Notes under the pieces: generated by a model
What the model was told of the DNA's origin: nothing
The model's database searches: none
What the model saw: the letters and a program-made list of their open reading frames with translations, nothing else
Position numbers and translations under genes: made by a program
Part shown: in pieces, positions 8,636 through 18,223 of the stretch
How the letters are laid out: each line of letters begins with the position of its first letter
Numbering within the stretch: the stretch's first letter is position 1
Assembly: GCA_000156155.1 (NCBI GenBank)
Contig: DS995299.1
Span: forward strand, 921,400 to 985,399
Length of the DNA: 64,000 bases
Source of the DNA: a beta proteobacterium KB13
Lineage (GTDB): Bacteria; Pseudomonadota; Gammaproteobacteria; Burkholderiales; Methylophilaceae
Direction of reading: 5' to 3'

Positions 8636-9429
8636 CAAAAATAACATTTGTTGGATGTGGAAATATGGCGCAAGCTATGATTTCTGGTCTTCGTGCGTCA
8701 AAACAAAAATTTCACATATACGTGATAGAAAAAAACAAAGAATTAAAAAATAAGATTCAACAAGAACTAAAAGTTGAAATTATTGATAATCTAGATCATC
8801 TTCAAACCGATATTGTTATCTTATCTGTTAAGCCTAAAGATATAGCTGTAGCGTGTAAAAACCTTAATGTAGATGAATCCGTTGTAATTAGTATCGCTGC
8901 AGGTATAGGACTAGACACAATAAAGAACCATCTTAACGGACACCAAAAGCTAGTCAGGGTTATGCCTAATTTAAATGCATTTGAGGGCAAAAGTATTAAC
9001 GCTATCTACTTTGATGCGCTCATTGAACCTGAGGATAGAAAAATTATAGACAGCATATTTTCTAGCATTGGTCATAATATTGTTTTTGATGATGAATCAA
9101 TGATCGATCAATCGACTGCTGTCTCAGGAAGTGGTCCAGCATATGTTTTTTACTTAATGCAATCATTTATTGAAGCAGCGAATAAGATTGGTCTTCCATT
9201 AGAAGAATCCAAGAAGCTGGTTTATGAAACATTCGCAGGCGCATGTGCTACTGCTAAAAAAAATCTTGATGATCTTGATATGTTAATAGAAAACGTTTCA
9301 TCTAAAGGTGGTACAACAGAGGCTGCAATAAAAACATTTGATGAAAGAAATTTAAAAGAAGTTTTTAATCAGGCGGTAAAAAATGCATACAGCAGAGCGC
9401 TTGAAATAAATCAAGAAAATAAAAATTAA
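8632..9429 (+). CDS. proC: Pyrroline-5-carboxylate reductase
   Basis: This 265-residue protein has an N-terminal Rossmann motif FVGCGNMAQAM (normally GxGxM/A), VKPKD after the nucleotide fold, and the C-terminal signature TAVSGSGPAYVF plus SSKGGTTEAA. It reduces pyrroline-5-carboxylate to proline with NAD(P)H, the last step of proline synthesis. proA, an earlier enzyme of the same pathway, lies at 41.9-43.1 kb. It overlaps yggS by four bases and is followed by mnmA after three. Confidence 0.95.
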   Translation: MTKITFVGCGNMAQAMISGLRASKQKFHIYVIEKNKELKNKIQQELKVEIIDNLDHLQTDIVILSVKPKDIAVACKNLNVDESVVISIAAGIGLDTIKNHLNGHQKLVRVMPNLNAFEGKSINAIYFDALIEPEDRKIIDSIFSSIGHNIVFDDESMIDQSTAVSGSGPAYVFYLMQSFIEAANKIGLPLEESKKLVYETFAGACATAKKNLDDLDMLIENVSSKGGTTEAAIKTFDERNLKEVFNQAVKNAYSRALEINQENKN

Positions 9430-9432
9430 TCA

Positions 9433-10527
9433 ATGAAAAAAAAGAACATTATTGTTGGTTTATCTGGAGGGGTTGATTCTGCAGTTACTGCGCATATTCT
9501 CAAACAACAGGGACATAATGTACGCGGTTTGTTTATGAAAAACTGGGAAGCAGATGATGACGATGAGTATTGTTCTAGCAAGCAAGACTTAATTGATGCC
9601 ATAAGTGTTGCTGAGAAAATTGGTATCGACATTGAAGTTGTTAATTTTGCAAAAGAATATAAAGAAAAGGTATTTAATCTTTTTATAGATGGTTTAAAAA
9701 AGGGCTTTACTCCAAACCCTGATATTCTGTGTAATTCAGAAATTAAGTTCGAGGCTTTTTTAAATCATGCAATGCAACTTGGTGCTGATCATATCGCAAC
9801 TGGGCATTATGCTGATGTTGTTGAGAAAGATGGTTTATTTTATCTTCTGAAAGGTATGGACTCGACAAAAGATCAAAGTTATTTTTTACATAAACTTAAC
9901 CAACAACAGTTATCCAAGTCAATTTTTCCTTTAGGAAAAATATTAAAATCAGATGTCAGAAAAATTGCTAAAGAGAATAATTTACACAACCATGACAGGA
10001 AAGACTCAACAGGGATTTGTTTTATCGGAGAAAGGCCTTTTGCGGAATTTTTAAATCAATTTATACCAAAAAATCCAGGTGATATTGTTACAGTTGATGG
10101 GAAAAATATTGGAAAGCATAACGGTCTAACTTTTTACACTGTTGGACAAAGACAAGGTTTAGGAATTGGCGGAACATCCTCTGGAAGTGGTGAGCCGTGG
10201 TTTGTTGCCAAAAAAGATATGAAAGAAAATCAGTTAATTGTTGCTCAAGGAAAAAATCACCCAGCTTTATATCACGATTCAATAGAGGCTGAAGAAATTC
10301 ACGCCATCTCGAATTCGTTTCCAATACAAAGTGTCATTGGTGCAAAAATTAGATACAGGCAGCCTGATGCTGCATGCCAAATCAATGAAATTAATTCAGA
10401 TGGATTGGTTTCATTTTTTGGTCAAAAACAATGGGCCGTAACCCCAGGTCAATATATTGTTTTCTATGACAGCAATATTTGTCTTGGTGGCGCTGTGATT
10501 AAATCTGGATTTAATAGTTTTCAATAA
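9433..10527 (+). CDS. mnmA: tRNA-specific 2-thiouridylase MnmA
   Basis: This 364-residue protein has an N-terminal PP-loop GLSGGVDSAV that adenylates U34 of Glu, Gln and Lys tRNAs. The two catalytic cysteines are visible in NPDILCN (near 98) and STGICFIGER (near 196). The central and C-terminal beta domains follow, with TVGQRQGLGIGG. It performs the final sulfur transfer to make 2-thiouridine at the wobble position. It lies in the yggS-proC-mnmA-nadC run with gaps of 3 and 5 bases. Confidence 0.96.
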   Translation: MKKKNIIVGLSGGVDSAVTAHILKQQGHNVRGLFMKNWEADDDDEYCSSKQDLIDAISVAEKIGIDIEVVNFAKEYKEKVFNLFIDGLKKGFTPNPDILCNSEIKFEAFLNHAMQLGADHIATGHYADVVEKDGLFYLLKGMDSTKDQSYFLHKLNQQQLSKSIFPLGKILKSDVRKIAKENNLHNHDRKDSTGICFIGERPFAEFLNQFIPKNPGDIVTVDGKNIGKHNGLTFYTVGQRQGLGIGGTSSGSGEPWFVAKKDMKENQLIVAQGKNHPALYHDSIEAEEIHAISNSFPIQSVIGAKIRYRQPDAACQINEINSDGLVSFFGQKQWAVTPGQYIVFYDSNICLGGAVIKSGFNSFQ

Positions 10528-10532
10528 TTTTC

Positions 10533-11396
10533 ATGAATATTTCTTTTAAAAGATTACTTGAAAATGAAATTAATCGTAATGTTCTCATTGCTTTGAAAGA
10601 GGATATTGGCAAAGGTGACCTCACTTCCAACTTTATTGAAAAAAATTCGCTAAGTACAGCTAAAATTTTTTGTAATGAAAATGCTATTTTTTGCGGGAAA
10701 GCATGGCTTGATAAAATTATTAAAAAGCAAAAAAGTTTAAAAATAAAATGGCAGGTGAAGGATGGTGACTTTATTCAAAAAGGTCATTGCATTTGTGAAA
10801 TAAATGGATCTACTCGGGAAATTTTATCCATTGAAAGAGTGTGTCTTAATTTTATTCAAACTCTTACTGGAACTGCAACGCTGACCAATCAATTTGTAAA
10901 TATCATTAAAAAGACTGAATCACAAATTTACGACACCCGAAAAACTATACCTGGGATAAGATTTTCACAAAAATATGCAGTAAAAGTTGGAGGCGGTGGA
11001 AATCAAAGACTGGGGCTTTTTGATATGGCCCTTTTTAAAGAAAATCATTTTTCAGCTAATGGCACTTTTGAAACATTGCTAAACAAAATTAAAGCAAAAA
11101 ATCTCACAAACTCAATTCAAATTGAGGTTGAAAACTTAAATCAACTAAAAATTGCCCTTAAATACTCTGTAAAAAATATACTTTTGGACAACTTTTCTAA
11201 TTCACAGATTAAAAAAGCTATTGATATGGCAAATAAAAATACTATTCTTGAAGTTTCTGGAAATGTGACTCAAAAATCCGTACTAAAAATTGCTAAATTA
11301 GGTAAATTAAGAATATCAATTGGATCTTTGACAAAAAACATTCAAGCCATTGATTTTTCAATGTTAATTGAAGACAAAAAGTCACGTTCTACTTGA
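10533..11396 (+). CDS. nadC: Nicotinate-nucleotide diphosphorylase (carboxylating), quinolinate phosphoribosyltransferase
   Basis: This 287-residue protein has the conserved DIGKGDLTS at the start, the active-site stretch DTRKTIPGIR, KVGGGGNQRLGLFD and KENH, and the C-terminal barrel segment LLDNFS. It makes nicotinate mononucleotide from quinolinate and PRPP in NAD synthesis. nadD, the next enzyme, lies at 43.1 kb; nadA and nadB are not in the window. The gene ends at the foot of the hairpin region before ilvB. Confidence 0.95.
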   Translation: MNISFKRLLENEINRNVLIALKEDIGKGDLTSNFIEKNSLSTAKIFCNENAIFCGKAWLDKIIKKQKSLKIKWQVKDGDFIQKGHCICEINGSTREILSIERVCLNFIQTLTGTATLTNQFVNIIKKTESQIYDTRKTIPGIRFSQKYAVKVGGGGNQRLGLFDMALFKENHFSANGTFETLLNKIKAKNLTNSIQIEVENLNQLKIALKYSVKNILLDNFSNSQIKKAIDMANKNTILEVSGNVTQKSVLKIAKLGKLRISIGSLTKNIQAIDFSMLIEDKKSRST

Positions 11397-11433
11397 CCAA
11401 ACCTATGCAAATAGGTTATTTTAGCGGTTTGGT
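11396..11433 (+). promoter_or_regulatory. Two mutually exclusive hairpins between nadC and ilvB
   Basis: AACCTA (11400-11405) pairs with TAGGTT (11412-11417), while ACCAAACC (11396-11403) pairs perfectly with GGTTTGGT (11426-11433). The two stems share 11400-11403, so only one can form. The second is followed by TTAAAAA rather than a clean T run. It could be a weak nadC terminator or an attenuation-like switch for ilvBNC. No branched-chain-rich leader peptide is visible. Confidence 0.45.
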
Positions 11434-11446
11434 TTAAAAACATAAC

Positions 11447-13168
11447 ATGAGCGCAAAAAAGTTTACCGGAGCTGAAATTGTTATTCACTCCTTGCATAAA
11501 GAAAACACAGAATTTGTCTTTGGTTATCCAGGTGGTGCAGTTTTAAATATTTACGACGCCATTTTCCAATTAAAAAAATTCAAACACGTACTAGTTCGTC
11601 ATGAGCAAGCCGCAGTGCATGCGGCCGATGCTTACTCTAGATCTACTGGAAAGGTGGGTGTAGCTCTCGTCACATCTGGTCCAGGTGCCACCAATGCTGT
11701 AACAGGTATTGCCACAGCCCACATGGATTCAATTCCTATGGTTATCATTTCAGGTCAGGTTCCAACTCATGCGATTGGTCAAGATGCTTTTCAAGAATGT
11801 GACACGGTTGGAATTACAAGACCCTGTGTCAAACACAATTTTTTAGTTAAAAAAATTGAAGATATTGCGCCAACAATTAAAAAAGCTTTTCACATCGCCA
11901 GATCCGGAAGGCCTGGTCCGGTTGTAGTTGATATTCCTAAAGACATCACCGCTGAAGAATCCGTCTTTGAGTATCCATCTGAAATTGAATTAAGATCATA
12001 TCACCCAGTTGAAAAAGGCCATCAGGGTCAAATTACTAAAGCACTCGAATTATTGATTTCATCAAAAAAACCGATGGTTTACACTGGCGGAGGAGTAGTT
12101 TTAGGGGATGCTTCTGAAGAATTAACCAAGCTTATTAAAAAATTAGGTTTTCCAGTAACAAGTACTTTAATGGGATTAGGTGGGTTTCCTGCCAATGAAA
12201 AACAATTCTTAGGCATGCTTGGTATGCATGGGACCTATGAAGCGAATATGGCCATGCAAGATTGTGATGTATTAATTGCCATTGGTTCAAGATTTGATGA
12301 TCGAGTTATTGGAAACCCAGACCATTTTTTATCAAAACCAAGAAAAATTATTCATATTGATATCGATCCAGCATCAATATCCAAAAGAGTTAAGATTGAT
12401 GTTCCGATCGTTGGTAATGTCAAAAGCGTTCTTGAGGATATGAATGAAATTTATTCAACATTAGAAAAAAACCATGATAAAAAGATCCAATCTGATTGGA
12501 TGAAAACGATTGATGAATGGAAAGCTAAAAAATCACTCTCTTACAAAAACAGTGACGAAGTTATTAAACCTCAGTATGTAGTGGAAGAACTTCACAAGGT
12601 TACCAACGGTGAAGCATTTATTACATCAGATGTAGGTCAACACCAAATGTGGGCTGCTCAATACTATCCGTTCAACAAACCCCGCAGATGGCTTAACTCA
12701 GGCGGTCTAGGAACAATGGGGGTTGGGCTTCCCTACGCTATGGGAGCACAATTGGCTCACCCTGAAGCTCAAGTTGCATGTATAACGGGTGAAGCGTCAA
12801 TTCAAATGTGTATTCAAGAGCTATCTACCTGCAAACAGTTTCATTTGCCAGTAAAAATTATTAATCTGAATAACAGATATATGGGTATGGTCAGGCAATG
12901 GCAGGAATTTTTCTATGGAAATCGTTATGCAGAGTCATACATGGACGCCCTTCCTGATTTTGTAAAATTAGCTGAATCATATGGACACATAGGTTTACAA
13001 ATCGAAAAGCCTTCAGAGGTTACTGATGCTCTTAAAGAAGCATTCTCTAAGAAAAATAAGGAGCGTTTGGTTTTTCTAGATTTCCTTACTGATCAAACTG
13101 AAAATGTTTACCCTATGGTACCAAATGGTAAAGGATTGTCTCAGATGATCCTATCAGAGGACTTATAA
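11447..13168 (+). CDS. ilvB: Acetolactate synthase large (catalytic) subunit
   Basis: This 573-residue ThDP enzyme has the three family domains. The cofactor glutamate lies in LVRHEQAAVHAADAYSR near residue 49, the central FAD-type domain includes GSRFDDRVIG, and the C-terminal ThDP domain has LGTMGVGLPYAMGA and LNNRYMGMVRQWQEFFYGNRY. It condenses two pyruvates, or pyruvate with 2-ketobutyrate, to start valine, leucine and isoleucine synthesis. The Mg/ThDP motif usually written GDGS reads GEAS here. ilvN follows with a one-base TAATG overlap. Confidence 0.96.
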   Translation: MSAKKFTGAEIVIHSLHKENTEFVFGYPGGAVLNIYDAIFQLKKFKHVLVRHEQAAVHAADAYSRSTGKVGVALVTSGPGATNAVTGIATAHMDSIPMVIISGQVPTHAIGQDAFQECDTVGITRPCVKHNFLVKKIEDIAPTIKKAFHIARSGRPGPVVVDIPKDITAEESVFEYPSEIELRSYHPVEKGHQGQITKALELLISSKKPMVYTGGGVVLGDASEELTKLIKKLGFPVTSTLMGLGGFPANEKQFLGMLGMHGTYEANMAMQDCDVLIAIGSRFDDRVIGNPDHFLSKPRKIIHIDIDPASISKRVKIDVPIVGNVKSVLEDMNEIYSTLEKNHDKKIQSDWMKTIDEWKAKKSLSYKNSDEVIKPQYVVEELHKVTNGEAFITSDVGQHQMWAAQYYPFNKPRRWLNSGGLGTMGVGLPYAMGAQLAHPEAQVACITGEASIQMCIQELSTCKQFHLPVKIINLNNRYMGMVRQWQEFFYGNRYAESYMDALPDFVKLAESYGHIGLQIEKPSEVTDALKEAFSKKNKERLVFLDFLTDQTENVYPMVPNGKGLSQMILSEDL

Positions 13169-13659
13169 TGCGACATATCATTTCTTTACTGATGGAAAAC
13201 GAAGCTGGTGCGCTATCCAGAGTTGCCGGACTTTTCTCAGCGAGAGGTTATAATATCGAGTCTTTGACGGTAGCTCCCACTGAAGATTCCTCTTTATCAA
13301 GAATGACTATTGTCACTTCGGGTTCCGATGAGATTATCGAACAAATAATTAAACAACTGAACAAGTTAATTGATGTTGTCAAAGTTTTAGATTTAAATGA
13401 CGGAAAACATATTGAAAGAGAATTAATGCTTGTGAAGGTCAAAGCAAGTCATCAATACCGTGAGGAAATGAAAAGAATTAGTGATATTTTCAGAGGGAGG
13501 ATTATCGATGTCTCTGATAATACATTTACAATCGAAATTACTGGATCATCTACTAAATTAGATGCTTATCTTGATAGTTTAGACAAATCAGCAATTGTTG
13601 AAACTGTTAGAACTGGAGCATCAGGAATTGGTAGAGGTGATAGAATACTGAAAATTTAA
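13168..13659 (+). CDS. ilvN: Acetolactate synthase small (regulatory) subunit
   Basis: This 163-residue protein has an N-terminal ACT domain (about 1-75) with the motif LLMENEAGALSRVAGLFSARGYNIESL, the valine-binding feedback region, and a C-terminal small-subunit domain with LMLVKV near residue 90. It stabilises IlvB and confers end-product inhibition. It sits between ilvB and ilvC, separated from ilvC by 14 bases that contain TAGGATAAG, a reasonable ribosome site. Confidence 0.96.
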   Translation: MRHIISLLMENEAGALSRVAGLFSARGYNIESLTVAPTEDSSLSRMTIVTSGSDEIIEQIIKQLNKLIDVVKVLDLNDGKHIERELMLVKVKASHQYREEMKRISDIFRGRIIDVSDNTFTIEITGSSTKLDAYLDSLDKSAIVETVRTGASGIGRGDRILKI

Positions 13660-13664
13660 TTTAG

Positions 13665-14689
<1,025 letters not shown>

Positions 14690-14690
<1 letters not shown>

Positions 14691-15328
14691 TGTACAAAAA
14701 TTATCCTATTCTTGCTCGTGAGGGTTGGCCGTTTGTTGCCCTCACAGTTTTTTTATTTTTAATTTCAATTTATTTTATTAATTCAATAGCTGTTTGTTTT
14801 ACGGGAATAATTTGTTTATTCGTAATTCAATTTTTTAGAGATCCCCAAAGAAAAATTGTTGCGAAATCAAACGAAGTTGTATCTGCAGCAGATGGGAGGG
14901 TGATTGCTATTGAAAAAACAAATGATCCCTATAATAAAAGAGAAGCGATAAAGGTTAGCGTGTTCATGAATGTTTTTAATGTACATTCGAACAAGGCTCC
15001 AATTTCAGGAAAAGTAATCAATAAAATTTACAAGCCTGGAAAATTTCTTAATGCTGCTCTTGATAAAGCATCAAGTGAAAATGAGCATTGTGCCATTACT
15101 ATCAGAACACCCAAGAATCAAATTATTACCTCCGTTCAAATAGCTGGTTTAATTGCTCGAAGAATTTTATGTTATGCAAATGAAGGATCAGAATTAAAAC
15201 AAGGTGATAGATATGGTTTTATTCGATTTGGGTCAAGAGTAGATCACTACATCCCAATAAACTCTAAAGTAAAAGTAAAGTTGGGGCAAAAAGTAGAAAA
15301 TTCTGTGGATATTCTTGCAGAAATTTAA
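14690..15328 (+). CDS. psd: Phosphatidylserine decarboxylase proenzyme (short form)
   Basis: This 212-residue protein has two N-terminal membrane segments (about 15-50), SAADGRVI near residue 65, the histidine-containing MNVFNVHSNKAP, and the self-cleavage site in RFGSRVD (Gly-Ser) that yields the pyruvoyl chain. It forms phosphatidylethanolamine. The short form next to ilvC is a known arrangement in betaproteobacteria. Its stop codon shares a TTAA tetramer with the stop of the convergent rppH. Confidence 0.93.
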
Positions 15329-15804
15329 TTTTCAGTTTCAACAAATTGCCACAATTCATTTAAAGCAGCTGAATATACTTCTTTTTTAAAATCTACTACA
15401 TCTTGAAGGGGGTGCCAGAAGTTTTCCCATTTCCAATCATCAAATTCGGGTGCGTCATGCAGGTTCAAGTTTATTAAATCGTCAGATCCAATAAATTTTA
15501 GTAAAAACCAAATTTGTTTTTGTCCTTTATACCTTCCCTGCCAATAGGTTTTTACAAACCTTTCTGGAACGTCGTATTTTAACCAATCAGCCGATCTTCC
15601 CAGTATCTCAAAACTATTTTTTTTCAGACCAACTTCTTCATATACCTCACGATACATGGCTTGCTCTGGGGTCTCACCTTTCTGGATACCCCCTTGAGGA
15701 AATTGCCAATTATCCTCATCAACCCTCTTGGCCCAGAGAATTTTATTATCTTTATTAATAATTACTGAAGCCACATTCGGCCTATATCCATCTTCATCAA
15801 TCAT
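15325..15804 (-). CDS. rppH: RNA pyrophosphohydrolase (Nudix)
   Basis: This 159-residue protein starts MIDEDGYRPNV, typical of RppH, and contains the Nudix box GGIQKGETPEQAMYREVYEEVGL at about 40-62, plus WLKYDVPERF and GQKQIWFLLKF. It removes pyrophosphate from 5'-triphosphorylated RNA to trigger decay. It is convergent with psd, overlapping it by four bases, and diverges from the propeller lipoprotein gene with 58 bases between them. Confidence 0.95.
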   Translation of the reverse strand: MIDEDGYRPNVASVIINKDNKILWAKRVDEDNWQFPQGGIQKGETPEQAMYREVYEEVGLKKNSFEILGRSADWLKYDVPERFVKTYWQGRYKGQKQIWFLLKFIGSDDLINLNLHDAPEFDDWKWENFWHPLQDVVDFKKEVYSAALNELWQFVETEN

Positions 15805-15862
15805 TGTTAAACTTTAATTTAAATATTAATTTTATTATCTAATTTTTTCATACTAATCGACA

Positions 15863-16798
15863 TTGATAAATAATTTTTTGAAACTTTTTATTCTTTTAAT
15901 ATCGCTTGTTATCTTTCAGGGCTGTCAACAACAGTCCTTTGCCATTATTACTAACCAAGGTGAGGATACAGTATCCATTGTTGATTTACAAAAATTAAAT
16001 GTCGTGAAAACAATACATTCAAAGCCTGGGCCGTTAGCAGTTGAGATTCTCAAAAATAATATAGCAATAATTTCTAATACAAAAAATGATTCCATGGAGT
16101 TAATAGATCTAGATAGCCTAAAAATAATTGATACAGTAAATTTGGGTTTTACGCCATTAGGAGTTGTTTTTATTGAGGATAAAGATTTACTTTACATATC
16201 ATCATGGTATGAAAATAAGTTGTATTACTATGATACCAATACATGGGAGCGAGTTGGTGTGATCCCAGTTGGTTTGACCCCATCTGGAATCATCTATGAC
16301 AAAAAAAGAGAACTGATTATTGTCTCTAATAGAGATGAGAATAAGTTAACAATTATTCAAGACAACAAAGTTGTTCAAACTGTTGAGGTTGGTGACCACC
16401 CCTTTGGAATTTTCTTATCCGATGACTCTATATTTTCTGTGAATGTTTACTCAAACGATGTTTCAAAAATAGATTTAAACACTTTTGATTCATTTAAATT
16501 TAATGTTGGGGATCATCCTTATAACATTATTTCTAATGATGAATATCTGTTTGTAACAAACACTCAAGATGATTCGGTCAGTGTAATTAATAAATCTGAC
16601 TTTTCAATACAAAAAACACTCAGAACAGGAGAGGTTCCTGAAAATCTTGGCATTGATTCGCTAAACAATCAATTAATTGTTACAAATTGGGGGTCAAATT
16701 CCATCAGCGTATTCGATTTAGATAGTCTAGAAATCATAAAGAATATTCCTACCGGAAGAGAAAGTCGCTCTTTTGGAAATTTTATTTGGACAAAATAA
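15863..16798 (+). CDS. YVTN-type beta-propeller lipoprotein
   Basis: This 311-residue protein starts at TTG, with a hydrophobic signal peptide ending in a lipobox (VIFQGC, cysteine near residue 21), so it is probably a lipoprotein. The rest is about six or seven degenerate 40-residue propeller blades of the form IVSNRDENKLTII...VEVGDHPFGI. Similar proteins are often encoded near PQQ-dependent alcohol dehydrogenase systems, and the adjacent gene resembles MxaD. The binding partner is unknown. An in-frame TTG at 15878 is an alternative start. Confidence 0.7.
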   Translation: MINNFLKLFILLISLVIFQGCQQQSFAIITNQGEDTVSIVDLQKLNVVKTIHSKPGPLAVEILKNNIAIISNTKNDSMELIDLDSLKIIDTVNLGFTPLGVVFIEDKDLLYISSWYENKLYYYDTNTWERVGVIPVGLTPSGIIYDKKRELIIVSNRDENKLTIIQDNKVVQTVEVGDHPFGIFLSDDSIFSVNVYSNDVSKIDLNTFDSFKFNVGDHPYNIISNDEYLFVTNTQDDSVSVINKSDFSIQKTLRTGEVPENLGIDSLNNQLIVTNWGSNSISVFDLDSLEIIKNIPTGRESRSFGNFIWTK

Positions 16799-16859
16799 TT
16801 AAAAGTAATCTGTAATATAGTAATATGGTGTTTGTTTTGAAAAATGTTAAGGATTATCA

Positions 16860-17381
16860 ATGAAGAAAATAGTATTACTTATTACATCACTTTTATTCGC
16901 ATTCACTATCTTTGCTCATGGACCAACCCCTCAAAAGGTGCAAAAATCTGTAAAAATTGCTGCAAGCCCAGATAAAGTTTGGGAAGTGGTTAAAGATTTT
17001 GATAACGCAAACAAATGGCTCCCTTTCGTATCGGATATCAAAGTCGAAGTTAAAGGTGAAGATAAATTTAGAACTTTAACTTTAAAAGAAGGCGGTAAGG
17101 TCCTAGAAAGATTAAAAGGCATCGATGATGACTTAATGAAAATTAAGTTTGAAATTGTAGAAGGTGATGTGCCAGTTGCTGATTGTAATATGTATATTAC
17201 TGTTGCAAAAGGAGGAAATGATAATGAGTCTGAGGTTCAGTGGACTGCAAGATTCTACAGGGTTTATAAACTAAATCCTCCTATCCCAGAAGGTCAAGAT
17301 GATGAATCTGCTTTAAATGCAATGAACGCAGTGGTAGATGCAGCATTACCTGAATTGAAAAAATTTATTGAATCAAAATAA
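16860..17381 (+). CDS. Periplasmic SRPBCC family protein, MxaD-like
   Basis: This 173-residue protein has a clear signal peptide (KKIVLLITSLLFAFTIFAHG) and an SRPBCC/START-like domain beginning VQKSVKIAASPDKVWEVVKDF, with the WLPFVSDIK segment typical of polyketide-cyclase-like folds. Methylotroph MxaD proteins share this size and location and assist electron transfer from methanol dehydrogenase to cytochrome; that role is inferred here, since no dehydrogenase gene is in the window. AAGGATT precedes the ATG by about five bases. Confidence 0.7.
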   Translation: MKKIVLLITSLLFAFTIFAHGPTPQKVQKSVKIAASPDKVWEVVKDFDNANKWLPFVSDIKVEVKGEDKFRTLTLKEGGKVLERLKGIDDDLMKIKFEIVEGDVPVADCNMYITVAKGGNDNESEVQWTARFYRVYKLNPPIPEGQDDESALNAMNAVVDAALPELKKFIESK

Positions 17382-17393
17382 AGCTATTTAATA

Positions 17394-18002
17394 TTGCTTC
17401 ATATAAATTCTGGTTCTGCGTCTAATAAAACACTTATTTGGTTACATGGATTAGGCGCAGATTCTAACGATTTCGTTCCATTCTTTTCTAATCCCTTATT
17501 CAAGGAATATGAATTCATTCTCCCAAACGCACCATATCGAAAAATAACGCTTAATCAAAATTTTGAAATGCGTGCATGGTTTAATATGAAAAGCTTAAAC
17601 CTGGCTGATTTGAACGAAGAAGACTTTATTGAATCATCAAAAGCGTTAGACTTGATCATAGAGGATAAATTAAAAACCAATCCATCATCTAAGATATATA
17701 TTGGTGGTTTTTCTCAAGGTGCCGCATTGTCCATTTTTTATGGTCTAAAAACGCTATATAAAATTTGTGGCGTGGTTTCTTTTTCTGGTTTTGTCCCAAA
17801 ATTTAATTATCAAAATACAGTGATTAGGAAACCAGTACTTAAAATTCATGGCTTCAATGACGATATTATCAATTTTCAAACATCTGAAAATACTTTTGAT
17901 TTGTTAAATTTCTCCAATTTAGTATCCAAGAGTTACAATATGGGTCATGAGGTTATTGAAGACCAAGTCGTTGACCTTCTATCTTTCTTAAAGGAAACAT
18001 GA
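17394..18002 (+). CDS. Alpha/beta hydrolase of the carboxylesterase/phospholipase family
   Basis: This 202-residue protein has oxyanion-hole motif LIWLHGLGADSNDF near residue 16, nucleophile elbow IGGFSQGAAL (serine near 105), an aspartate in HGFNDDIINF and a histidine in NMGHEV, a complete catalytic triad. It resembles the YpfH/Est family of short-chain esterases. Translation starts at TTG with no obvious ribosome site. No upstream ATG is available in frame, and the N-terminus matches family length. It is coupled to xseB by an ATGA overlap. Confidence 0.85.
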   Translation: MLHINSGSASNKTLIWLHGLGADSNDFVPFFSNPLFKEYEFILPNAPYRKITLNQNFEMRAWFNMKSLNLADLNEEDFIESSKALDLIIEDKLKTNPSSKIYIGGFSQGAALSIFYGLKTLYKICGVVSFSGFVPKFNYQNTVIRKPVLKIHGFNDDIINFQTSENTFDLLNFSNLVSKSYNMGHEVIEDQVVDLLSFLKET

Positions 18003-18223
18003 TGTCTGAAAAAAATAAAGGTTTTGATGAAATTCTAGAGGAGCTTGAGTCCATAGTAGAGTCCATGGATGACGGCAGCTTAAAGCTTGAAGAAACGATT
18101 GAGTCGTATGAAAAAGGAATCAAGTTAATTAAGCAAGCCCAAGCATCTTTAAAAAATTTTGAAAAAAAGGTTCAAATTTTAAATAGTAAGAATGACTTAG
18201 AAGATTTTAATGAGCCAGAGTAA
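17999..18223 (+). CDS. xseB: Exodeoxyribonuclease VII small subunit
   Basis: This 74-residue protein has the whole-family pattern FDEILEELESIVESMDDGSLKLEE followed by SIES-like helix ...EKGIKLIKQAQASL. It pairs with XseA to degrade single-stranded DNA. It is the usual first gene of the xseB-ispA-dxs cluster and overlaps ispA by 14 bases. xseA is not in the window. A second ATG at 18002 would shorten it by one residue. Confidence 0.94.
   Translation: MMSEKNKGFDEILEELESIVESMDDGSLKLEETIESYEKGIKLIKQAQASLKNFEKKVQILNSKNDLEDFNEPE

Noticed and set aside
11397-11446. Classical leader-peptide attenuator for ilvB
   Set aside because: The 50-base gap holds competing stems but no short open frame rich in Leu, Val or Ile codons.
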